Shown: piece after piece, positions 8,502-16,275 of the stretch | Layout of the letters: the number at the start of each line of letters is the position of its first letter | Numbering within the stretch: position 1 is the first letter of the stretch | From: an uncultured Bacilli bacterium | GTDB lineage: Bacteria; Bacillota_I; Bacilli_A; RF39; UBA660 | Direction: 5' to 3' | Assembly (NCBI GenBank): GCA_910586865.1 | Contig: CAJUIY010000019.1 | Location: 1 to 29,956, forward strand | DNA length: 29,956 nt | Made by a program: the position numbers and the translations under genes | The notes under the pieces: model-generated | Told to the model about the DNA's origin: nothing | Seen by the model: the letters and a program-made list of their open reading frames with translations, nothing else | Databases searched by the model: none

Positions 8502-10127
8502 TCATTTATTTGTTTTTACTTTTTGATAATCATAAATTCTATCATTTCGCTCTTGATAGACTTCAAATGTTTTATCCACTTTTTCTGTTAATTCCTCTAT
8601 TGTAATCGATGGATTTTTTATTTTTTCTATATGAATCAATGCTTTTTCCAATTTTGCTTGGGATACTTGCTCTATTGTAATATTTTGAGTTAATTCATAT
8701 AATGTTTCTGCTCTTTCTAAATAGTAAGATAATCTACCTTCTTCATCATCAAAACTTACACCAAAAAGGGCATAATCTTTATAATAAAGAGAAAGAATGG
8801 ATATTAAACTAGATAAAGAGAACTCGTCATTCTTTAATATTTCGATAAAGGAGTCTTTTTCTTTCACGGTAAGTAAAGAGTATCCTGCTGCATACATTTT
8901 CATAATATGCGTGTCAAACTTATCTGGCGTTACTAGAAAATGATTAAGGACAAAGAAATCTTCATAATTATGGTTATCATGTGTAGCATCTAATAAATAA
9001 AGTCCTTTAATATCATATTTTTCATCTTCTAAAAAAATAAGATTGTTCATATGATTGTAATCATTCCTATGGATATCCCTTTTATTTTCACAATGCATAA
9101 TAGAAAAGTTTCCCCAAACATTTAAAGAAGTACGTTGCGATAATTCTGCAAGTAAAAGACTAAATCATGCACAAACTAAATATTCTGAAAATAATACGTA
9201 ATGAAGATATCTCGACTGTTTCCAATCTTCTTCCCTATTTTCTTTTTCATATTTTCGATAAGTTTCTACAATAGAATATATCCACATTAATCTTTCCAGT
9301 GGAGATAGTTTATTTTCTTGTTCTTTATATTCTTTTGTGATTTCCACTAATTTTTTTTCTACTTGAATAAAAGTATTCATATCAACAATCTCATCGGTGT
9401 TCGTAATGACTTAAATTCTTGCATTTTGTTTCCAATTATCAAAGGCTTTATAATCAAATGATTCTCTGTGGTTAATTTCAATACTGACTTTAGAATCTTT
9501 TTCCTCAGATTTTATTTTTTCGAATTGGTCGATTATCCTTTTTATGAGAAACCCATTATTCATATTACAAAAACGAAGATGACCTTTTAGTTTTCTTTTT
9601 TCTAAAAGAGAGCATATTGTTTGAACTTGTTCTTCTGTTAGGTTTTCATAGAAATTTAAATTCTCATCATAAAGAATATCTCTTACCATTTTATAATTAG
9701 TAACATACTTTTTCATAATAGTGCCAAGTCTTTTATCGTAACATTCTCTTAATTCCTCACAAACGTTACTAGAATTAATTTCTTTCAACTCTCCATTTTG
9801 AGCCAAAATCTCAAATTCTTCTTTCGTTAATTCATGGTCCTGTAAAGTAATCTCTTGGATAGATTCATTTTCTTTTAATAGATGGAAATGCTCTAAGGTT
9901 AAAGGATAGGACATAAAAAATAAATGCTTTAACCACTTTCGTTGATAGGTACATAACTTTTTCACAAATTGATCAATTTCCTCTTTATGATCTTGATAAA
10001 ACACTTCTCCAAAATTTACTACATACTCATCATATTGATAGCTTTCTTTGGTATCTAGAATAAAAACTCCCATCACTTCTTCTAAATCAAGGTTTGATAA
10101 CTGTTCTTTCCATTCTAATTCTGTCAT
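8502..10127 (-). pseudogene. Large transglutaminase-like protein gene with two in-frame stops
   Basis: One frame of 542 codons runs from ATG 10127 to 8502 without any frameshift but with TAA at codon 239 (9411-9413) and TGA at codon 321 (9165-9167). The TGA falls in 'YLVCA-x-FSLLL', where transglutaminase-like proteins have C-x-G around the catalytic cysteine, so GGA (Gly) to TGA is likely. His359 ('DYNHMNN') and Asp380 ('GLYLLDATHDN') complete the expected Cys-His-Asp triad with Cys319. The first 240 residues look like a separate helical/repeat region. A GAGGGGA site and a good promoter lie upstream. The three open pieces (10127-9411, 9380-9165, 9098-8502) should be read as one gene, now inactive unless the stops are read through. 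Confidence 0.85.
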
Positions 10128-10150
10128 AATATCCCCTCTTTTGATTGCTT

Positions 10151-10179
10151 ATTATAACATGGTTTTCTTTCTTTCACAA
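10151..10179 (-). promoter_or_regulatory. Promoter of the transglutaminase-like / amidoligase operon
   Basis: On the minus strand TTGTGA (10179-10174) and TATAAT (10156-10151) are separated by 17 bases, 24 bases before the ATG at 10127. Confidence 0.65.
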
Positions 10180-10264
10180 GGAAAAAGTTATTTATCTTCT
10201 ATGATTTATGATTCCTTTCTAATAATGTCTTAAATGTTAACTTTAGAAAATGTCTCGAAAAGAG

Positions 10265-10288
10265 AAAAAAAGCCATACTAAGTATGGT
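10265..10288 (-). terminator. Rho-independent terminator of the recombinase operon
   Basis: On the minus strand ACCATAC-TTA-GTATGGC, a 6-bp GC-containing stem with a triloop, is followed by TTTTTTT. It is about 40 bases after the recombinase stop. Confidence 0.8.
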
Positions 10289-10326
10289 GAAAAATACATA
10301 ATCCCATCAAAAAATCCTACTCTTAT

Positions 10327-12024
10327 TTATAAATTTAAATAACATTGCACTTGATAAAAAACATGATATCGCCTTGTCTTTTTCGTATCATAGCCTCTCC
10401 TAAATTCATAGTCTTTCTGTGTGAAAAGTGGTATTTCTTGTAAGTTTTGATTCTTCCCCTCAAACAAGAGAATATTTAATTTTATCTTATTTTTACTATT
10501 ATTTATTTTGGATACCACAATAGAATCTAATACCAAATTCATCATTATATGAAAAGTGGATGTTGCATTTACTTTCTGTTTTAACTCTTTTATTAGCTCT
10601 TTTAATAGATTCTTTTTTTCTTTTGTATTCTTTAATTGATTCATCTCTTTTGCTATGTTTTTTATTTTTTCATTATAGTTCGTATTCCTCTCACAGAATT
10701 CTTCATTAGATAAACTTCCTTGTAAACTAAGTTCTAACAACTTTTCTTTTTTACTATGAATACTATCTATTTCCTTTTCTTTCCTCTTGATTTGTTCTTC
10801 TATTCCTGCGTGTACATCTATCTTTTTATAATAATTCATAAGGATTTCAACAATCTCTTCTGGATTTATTTGAAGAGTAGAAAAAATATCTTGAAAGATA
10901 ATATCTAATTCTGATTCTCTAATATTGGGTGAATCACAACTTTTTTTACCATTCTTTAAATATTCCGAACATACCCAAGTATAATCACGATCTTTTTTTC
11001 GAAATAACCTTCTATGAAAAACTTTATGATGTTCTTGACAAATAATTTTAGCACTATATAAATAACGATTCTTATAAATACTCTTATCTTCTTTTCTTTT
11101 TTGAAAAGCTTTCTTTCTAGAAATTAATCTTTTATTTGCTCTTTCCCATAGTTCTTCCTCAATAATAGGTGGTATTCTTTTTTTATCTTCATAAATAATC
11201 CAATCCTTTTTCTTTCGATATCTCACTTTCTTTGACATATAATCTACTATCTCTGTCTTTTTTCCGCAATAATAACCTTTATACTTAGGATTTTCAATCA
11301 TTCTAGAGATAGTAGAAATACACCATCTCTTTCCCATCCCTGTTTTTTGATTCTCTTCATTTAATATTTTCACAATATTTCCTAAAGATAATTTTTCGAT
11401 TCCATAAAGTTCATAAATTCTTCTAATTATTTTTGCTTCTTCCATAATGATAAGAAGTTTTCCTGTTTCTTTTTCTTTCTTATAACCATAAAGCATATCA
11501 TTTCCTAGTATTTCTCCACGTTCTATTGCCCGGTTCATACCAAATTTAACTCGTTCTGATAACCGTCTAATTTCATCTTGTGCCATTGAAGCCATTATAG
11601 TAAGTCGTAGTTCCGAATCAGGCATCGCGGTATTAATATTATCATTGACAAAGAAAACAGCTACTCCATATGATAAAAGCTTCCTAGTATATTTAATACT
11701 ATCTAAAGTATTTCTTGAAAATCTTGAAATCTCCTTTGTAACAATTAAATCAAACTTATCACCTCTTGCCTCTTCAATCATTTTCATAAAGTTATCTCTT
11801 TTAATATCACTTGTACCAGTAATTCCCTCATCGACATAACTTTTTACATAAATCCAATTTGGGTTTTCTTTGATATATTTTTCAAAATGTTCTATTTGAT
11901 TTCTCAAAGACTTTTTTTGTTCTTGATGATCGGTAGATACTCTAGCATAATCAACTACTCGAAGAGGCATATCCGTAAGAGAAGTCCCCATACTGAGTTG
12001 TTTTCTAACAAGATATAAATCCAA
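10327..12024 (-). CDS. Large serine recombinase (site-specific integrase)
   Basis: The 565-aa product is the likely enzyme that inserted island 1. A resolvase-type catalytic domain covers about residues 20-165: nucleophile Ser30 in 'DYARVSTDHQEQ', with 'EISRFSRNTLD' (R101, R104) and 'MASMAQDEIRRLSERVKFGM'. A recombinase DNA-binding domain follows to about 300. A zinc-ribbon-like region ('IICQEHHKVFH' with 'WVCSEYLKNGKKSCD') lies at about 325-375 and a long charged coiled coil at about 400-480. The length is normal for the class. The TTG start at 12024 is supported by a GGGGG site 7 bases upstream. It ends a four-gene run with its own terminator. Its mid-island location is unusual, so it might serve another nested element. 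Ends and catalytic residues look intact. Confidence 0.93.
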   Translation of the reverse strand: MDLYLVRKQLSMGTSLTDMPLRVVDYARVSTDHQEQKKSLRNQIEHFEKYIKENPNWIYVKSYVDEGITGTSDIKRDNFMKMIEEARGDKFDLIVTKEISRFSRNTLDSIKYTRKLLSYGVAVFFVNDNINTAMPDSELRLTIMASMAQDEIRRLSERVKFGMNRAIERGEILGNDMLYGYKKEKETGKLLIIMEEAKIIRRIYELYGIEKLSLGNIVKILNEENQKTGMGKRWCISTISRMIENPKYKGYYCGKKTEIVDYMSKKVRYRKKKDWIIYEDKKRIPPIIEEELWERANKRLISRKKAFQKRKEDKSIYKNRYLYSAKIICQEHHKVFHRRLFRKKDRDYTWVCSEYLKNGKKSCDSPNIRESELDIIFQDIFSTLQINPEEIVEILMNYYKKIDVHAGIEEQIKRKEKEIDSIHSKKEKLLELSLQGSLSNEEFCERNTNYNEKIKNIAKEMNQLKNTKEKKNLLKELIKELKQKVNATSTFHIMMNLVLDSIVVSKINNSKNKIKLNILLFEGKNQNLQEIPLFTQKDYEFRRGYDTKKTRRYHVFYQVQCYLNL

Positions 12025-12047
12025 GGTATTTCCCCCTTTTATATTAT

Positions 12048-12215
12048 TTAAGGTATATTCTCTTTTATTTCTTTTAAAATATTTTTCTCTGCATATTGAT
12101 ACATTTTATATGAAATCTTATTCTCATCAAACAACTCTTTATTTAGAGAAAGAGCAACATTTAAAAGCATTTCTTTTTTCTTCTGTTTTATTATTTTTTT
12201 ATTATCTTCTACCAT
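12048..12215 (-). CDS. Small SHOCT-like protein preceding the recombinase
   Basis: The 55-aa product opens MVEDNKKIIKQKK, is Lys-rich, and ends with a pattern (leader helix, then 'NKELFDENKISYKMYQYAEKNILKEI') resembling the SHOCT-type short C-terminal domain often encoded beside mobile-element recombinases. AGGAGAGG lies about 7 bases before ATG 12215. The stop is 24 bases before the recombinase start, so the two are probably translated from one message. It might be a recombination accessory or directionality factor, but that is inference. Confidence 0.7.
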   Translation of the reverse strand: MVEDNKKIIKQKKKEMLLNVALSLNKELFDENKISYKMYQYAEKNILKEIKENIP

Positions 12216-12286
12216 TATCGTTCCTCTCCTTTATATAAAACTATGAAAAGAAAGTAAAAATAATACGATAAGAAAAAACGATATTT

Positions 12287-12865
12287 TTAATCGTTCCTAC
12301 TTTTTGGCAATCGACTGGTACACTGCTTTACTTTTTCTACTACTTTTTTATAACTAGATAAATCCTTATCATATTCTTCTGGAAGAAGAACAGAAATATC
12401 TTTTTGATAGAATCCAAGTTTTCGATATTGTTGTTTTCTATCATAATTCCTATCAATACTTAATTGATGAAGAACTAAGGTATATAAAAATATAGAAGAA
12501 ACTATTTTATGATGTTCTTGACTAGATAATTCTTTTGAAGAATAAATAAGAGATTGTTTTAGCATGTTTAAACATTGCTTTTCCATTTTACGAGATTCTT
12601 CTATCTGTTTTCTATTTTCTTCCCATGCCAAACTTCTTCTTGAAGTTAGGAAACAATTTATTTGGTATAAACATAAATTAAGGAAAGAAACCAAGCCTTC
12701 CCTAGAATTTTCTTTTTGTTCTTCTCTGATAGTTTCTTTTAATCTTTTTTCTAAATTCCATATTTCTAAACTCAAAATTGTCTCATCCTCTATTCCCACT
12801 AATCGATGATACGCATTCAAAGAGTTCTCATCTAATATTTCCAATAACAAATCAATTTCTTCCAT
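12287..12865 (-). CDS. Hypothetical all-helical protein, unknown function
   Basis: The 192-aa product is strongly helical and charged, with no signal, membrane segment or recognisable motif. A middle run ('LAWEENRKQIEESRKMEKQCLNMLKQ') could form a coiled coil. AGGAGG sits before ATG 12865, and only 18 bases separate it from the PP-loop ATPase gene, so the two are very likely made together and may interact. It precedes the small SHOCT-like gene by 71 bases. Confidence 0.65.
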   Translation of the reverse strand: MEEIDLLLEILDENSLNAYHRLVGIEDETILSLEIWNLEKRLKETIREEQKENSREGLVSFLNLCLYQINCFLTSRRSLAWEENRKQIEESRKMEKQCLNMLKQSLIYSSKELSSQEHHKIVSSIFLYTLVLHQLSIDRNYDRKQQYRKLGFYQKDISVLLPEEYDKDLSSYKKVVEKVKQCTSRLPKSRND

Positions 12866-12883
12866 TCGAAACCTCCTATTTTC

Positions 12884-14071
12884 CTATTTTAAACGATTTA
12901 ATTTCTTTTGCATATTCGGTTTTATGATATCTTCATAATATCCAAGTATGATTTTTTCTTCTTCTTTTGTCTTTTCCATTGGCTTTCTTCCTAATAGACA
13001 TTTTGATTCCCAACTTTTGGAAGAAAAACCATATTTGATTAGTTCCTGCATTTCTTTAAAATCATCTTCTAGAGTAAGAACAGGATATAGTAATTCTATC
13101 TGATAGTTAGCAGCCAACTCTTTTAATCGATGAATCATAGCAGGATGTTCTATCATAAATTTCTGACTAATCCTAGCACCTTCTGCGATATATTTAAAAT
13201 GATGTTTTTTGGCATAACAAAGTATTTCTGTATACATTGCCATTCGACAAGACAAACATCTAATTTCAGAATCGAGAGTGGCATCCTCTAAAACATCACC
13301 ATACTGTTCTTTCCAATTGAAAAAATAATTTTCAAACAAATTTTGAATATCAATAGAATGATTCTCATAATCAAACGAATAGCCATTTTCTTTATCAAAG
13401 GTATTTAAAAAAGTAAGATAAGGTTTATCTTCATCTAACAAAAAGCCATTATTGAAATGAAAAAAATGAACATGGTATCCTTCTTTTCTTAAGCGAATGG
13501 CAGATAAAGTACTATCCTTTCCACCAGAATATAATAATAATACTTCTTTTTCTCCTCTTGCTCTATGTAACGATTGTAATATTTTAAATAGTTTACTATT
13601 TACTTTTTGATTGGGCTTCCTAAATAAGAAAGGACTATCTTCTTCTATCTTTTGATAGTTTTGATTTCGATTGGATTCTTTTTCTATTCTAAGGAGTTCT
13701 TCATAACTAAAATACTTTAAATCTCCAGGTAGATTTTCTAAATAATTTTCATATAAACTCATGAATTCTTTTGTACTATAAAATAGTTGTTCATCCAAAT
13801 CATATAAAAAGACATCTACATTTAATTGTTTTATACAGTCTGGGTCAAAGGAAGAAAAGACTTTTAACCCTTCCTCATAAGTAAAGCCTTTCTTTGCTTC
13901 ATAAGAATCATTTAAATAATTAGAACATAACAAAGAGATAAAAATATCAATATTATAAAAGTCGCTTCTACTTCCTACATAATTTGGTATTTTAATAAAA
14001 TCAATTTCTTCTTTTTCTTGATTTAAAATATAGACCCCTTTATACTTTATGATTAATTTATTACAATTCAT
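12884..14071 (-). CDS. PP-loop (adenine-nucleotide alpha-hydrolase) superfamily ATPase
   Basis: The 395-aa product carries the PP-loop motif 'YSGGKDSTLS' (SGGKDST at 182-188), used to adenylate a substrate before sulfur, nitrogen or similar transfer. Three cysteines, C272 and C275 in 'RCLSCRMAMY' and C358 in 'ESKCLLG', are placed like metal or Fe-S ligands in tRNA-thiolation (TtcA/TtuA-type) or QueC-like enzymes. About 150 residues at the N-terminus form an unassigned domain. The start is ATG 14071, with GGTGG close upstream; TTG 14083 is less likely. It leads a run PP-loop / helical protein / SHOCT-like / recombinase served by the promoter at 14092-14119. The substrate could be a nucleic acid base, a tRNA or a metabolite and cannot be set from sequence. 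Confidence 0.8.
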   Translation of the reverse strand: MNCNKLIIKYKGVYILNQEKEEIDFIKIPNYVGSRSDFYNIDIFISLLCSNYLNDSYEAKKGFTYEEGLKVFSSFDPDCIKQLNVDVFLYDLDEQLFYSTKEFMSLYENYLENLPGDLKYFSYEELLRIEKESNRNQNYQKIEEDSPFLFRKPNQKVNSKLFKILQSLHRARGEKEVLLLYSGGKDSTLSAIRLRKEGYHVHFFHFNNGFLLDEDKPYLTFLNTFDKENGYSFDYENHSIDIQNLFENYFFNWKEQYGDVLEDATLDSEIRCLSCRMAMYTEILCYAKKHHFKYIAEGARISQKFMIEHPAMIHRLKELAANYQIELLYPVLTLEDDFKEMQELIKYGFSSKSWESKCLLGRKPMEKTKEEEKIILGYYEDIIKPNMQKKLNRLK

Positions 14072-14091
14072 AATACCACCCAATTGTCATT

Positions 14092-14119
14092 ATTTTAACA
14101 CAATGTATTATTTTAGCAA
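14092..14119 (-). promoter_or_regulatory. Promoter of the PP-loop / recombinase operon
   Basis: On the minus strand TTGCTA (14119-14114) and TAAAAT (14097-14092) are separated by 16 bases, about 20 bases before the operon's first ATG. Confidence 0.5.
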
Positions 14120-14135
14120 GTAAAATTTTTACTCC

Positions 14136-14170
14136 AAAAAAACTCTAACTTAGAGATATTTAAGTTAGAG
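14136..14170 (-). terminator. Rho-independent terminator after the SDR gene
   Basis: On the minus strand CTCTAACTT / AAGTTAGAG form a perfect 9-bp stem with a 10-nt loop, followed by seven T residues. It insulates the PP-loop operon from upstream reading. Confidence 0.85.
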
Positions 14171-14188
14171 CCTATAAAAATACGACAC

Positions 14189-15109
14189 TTATCCCATTAC
14201 TTCTCCACCGTTATTGTGAATAACTTGTCCTGTCATATAACTAGAATCATCGGATGCTAAAAAGACAAAGGTTGGAGCTAGTTCATAAGGCATTGCTCCT
14301 CTTGCCATAGCAGAGTTACTACCCAAAGAAGGAATTTTTTCTTTTACCCAACAAGCAGGTTGTAATGGTGTCCAGAAAAATCCTGGGGCAATGGCATTAA
14401 CACGAATATTTTTTAGAGCTAAATTTCTAGCCAGTGCTCTCGTAAAGCCAACAATTGCTCCTTTTGTTGTCACATAATCTATTAATTGTGGATCACCATA
14501 AAAAGCAGTAACAGAGGATAGATTGATAATAGATGAACCTGATGCTAAATAAGGTAATACGACTTTCGTTAGATAGAACATACCATAAACATTTACTTTC
14601 ATCGTTCTATCAAATTGTTCTTCACTAATATTTTCTAAGGTATCTTGTTGATACTGAACTCCGGCATTATTTACTAAAACATCAATTTTACCAAATGTTT
14701 GAATGGTTTTTTCTACAATCTTATGACAGAAATTCTTATCTGAAATATCTCCTGACAGTAAAATACACTCTCCACCCAAATTCTCAATATATTTTTTGGT
14801 ATACTCTGCATCCTTATGTTCGTTATAGTAAGGAATCACTACTTTCGCTCCTTCTTTTACAAAAGCAATCGCCGCAGCACGTCCTAAACCACTATCTCCT
14901 CCCGTAATAATTGCTACTTTTCCATTTAGTTTCCCACTTCCACGATAATTTGGGTTATCAAAAATAGGTAATGGATTCATTAAATATTCTTTTCCCGGTT
15001 GTTCTTTTTGAGATTGCTCTGGTGCCATAATCTCATATTCGGTAGCTTTTATTCCTAAATCACCACAATATTTATAATACTGATTTCCAAAATGATAATC
15101 AAAATTCAT
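14189..15109 (-). CDS. Short-chain dehydrogenase/reductase family oxidoreductase
   Basis: The 306-aa NAD(P)-dependent enzyme has the Rossmann motif 'ITGGDSGLGRAAA' (TGGDSGLG at 69-76), 'NNAG' at 147-150, a catalytic Ser near 198-199 and Y212-x3-K216 in 'YVTTKGAIVGF'. A leading extension of about 60 residues with 'QPGKEYLMNPLPIFDNPNYRGSGKLNGK' matches the YhdF/YghA (general stress protein 39-like) branch, whose natural substrates are poorly known. GAGGTG precedes ATG 15109. The gene looks intact and resembles core-genome stress genes more than typical element genes. It is 56 bases downstream of the HAD phosphatase gene and is likely cotranscribed with it. Confidence 0.93.
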   Translation of the reverse strand: MNFDYHFGNQYYKYCGDLGIKATEYEIMAPEQSQKEQPGKEYLMNPLPIFDNPNYRGSGKLNGKVAIITGGDSGLGRAAAIAFVKEGAKVVIPYYNEHKDAEYTKKYIENLGGECILLSGDISDKNFCHKIVEKTIQTFGKIDVLVNNAGVQYQQDTLENISEEQFDRTMKVNVYGMFYLTKVVLPYLASGSSIINLSSVTAFYGDPQLIDYVTTKGAIVGFTRALARNLALKNIRVNAIAPGFFWTPLQPACWVKEKIPSLGSNSAMARGAMPYELAPTFVFLASDDSSYMTGQVIHNNGGEVMG

Positions 15110-15165
15110 ACTTTCACCTCATAATAACATATGAGAGAAAATGAGATTCGTTATAATAATAGATA

Positions 15166-15969
15166 CTAATATTTATTTTCTTGTAAATAATTATCTAAAA
15201 ATACGGCAATACCATCTTCATCATTTGATAAGGTGACATAATTAGCTTTCTTTTTCACTACTTCCAATGAATTTCCCATTGCAACACTACAACCTACACT
15301 TTCCATCATCACTAAATCGTTTAGCCCATCTCCAAAAAAAATCATTTCAGAAAGTCCTATCTTCCACTGTTTTCCTAAACTTTCCAAAACCAATTTCTTA
15401 TCAATTCCCTTTGGATTCACGACTAACCATTGTTTTTCAGAGCCAGAATCTTGCATGATAAAACAGTTGACATCTTTATGATATTGGTTAATTAATTCTT
15501 GTAATTCTACAATATGACTCCAATCTTTCAAAAAAATATTCATACGTAATACTTCTTCTTTTATCTCCTCTAAAGAATGAATATTTTTTATAAAAGAAAC
15601 TGTACTCTTTTTCTTTTTATAAGAATAATAGGTAGTTCCCGATATATAATCTACATAGTCTACTTGATTCATAAACTTATCTACCAGTTTTGTAATTTTT
15701 GACACACAGTTTGTATCTAATTTTCCAATTACAATTTCTTTGTTCTTTCCTACATCATACATATTACAGCCATTATTTAGTATTAGATAATCAAATAAAT
15801 CAAAGGGAACACCCTTTTTTGCACTTAACAATGCTCTTGCCGTTACTCCAACTATTTTATATCCTTTTTCTTTGTATTTTTTTAAGCATTCTTTTGTTTT
15901 CTCTCCAATTTCTTTCTTACTATTTAATAATGTATCATCAAAATCCATAGCGATTAATTTATATTTCAT
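15166..15969 (-). CDS. Cof-type HAD-superfamily phosphatase
   Basis: The 267-aa product opens with the HAD motif I 'MDFDDTLLNS' (nucleophile D9, acid D11), has 'GVTARALLSAKKG' around motif II, and ends with 'FFGDGLNDLVMMESVGCSVAMGNS', the motif IV and following turn characteristic of Cof/YidA-like sugar-phosphate or flavin-phosphate phosphatases. The type C2B cap lies between residues of about 85 and 190. The length is normal. GGGAGAG precedes ATG 15969. It is probably transcribed with the SDR gene. The substrate is not predictable within this promiscuous family. Confidence 0.93.
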   Translation of the reverse strand: MKYKLIAMDFDDTLLNSKKEIGEKTKECLKKYKEKGYKIVGVTARALLSAKKGVPFDLFDYLILNNGCNMYDVGKNKEIVIGKLDTNCVSKITKLVDKFMNQVDYVDYISGTTYYSYKKKKSTVSFIKNIHSLEEIKEEVLRMNIFLKDWSHIVELQELINQYHKDVNCFIMQDSGSEKQWLVVNPKGIDKKLVLESLGKQWKIGLSEMIFFGDGLNDLVMMESVGCSVAMGNSLEVVKKKANYVTLSNDEDGIAVFLDNYLQENKY

Positions 15970-16275
15970 AAAACTCTCCCATCTAATTTCTAGTATTCCT
16001 TTTTATTCAGAATATTTTTACTAATTATTTTTTAATTCTCCTTATGATAAAAATAATTAATGTATGAAATCATTCCATAGAATACCCTTTTTCTATTCCT
16101 TGTCAACCACTTTGCACTGAAACCATGTGATTATGACTATTTACTAATTTACTATATATAGTTCTCATATATTCTCTCATCCTCTTAGTAGTATCTTTTA
16201 AGTAAAGAGAGGTTCTACAATATTTCAATTATTGTTTTTATATCAAATACTATAATTTTAGCTACTTTTTTAAAT
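15970..16275. other. Intergenic region, no gene seen
   Basis: The 306 bases between the SEC-C gene and the phosphatase gene contain no supported frame on either strand, no clear terminator stem and no repeat shared with other parts of the island. Promoter sequences for the phosphatase/SDR pair should lie here but none stands out. Confidence 0.5.

Noticed and set aside
7403..9167. Genetic code 4 (TGA read as Trp) to explain in-frame TGA codons
   Set aside because: Trp is written TGG throughout the long frames here, a real gene stops at TGA in an ATGA overlap (26748-26751), one of the TGA codons replaces Gly and not Trp, and TAA stops occur in the same decaying genes.
8502..10127. Three separate small genes (8502-9098, 9165-9380, 9411-10127)
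   Set aside because: All share one frame separated only by single stops, internal starts lack good ribosome sites, and the catalytic triad spans the pieces.
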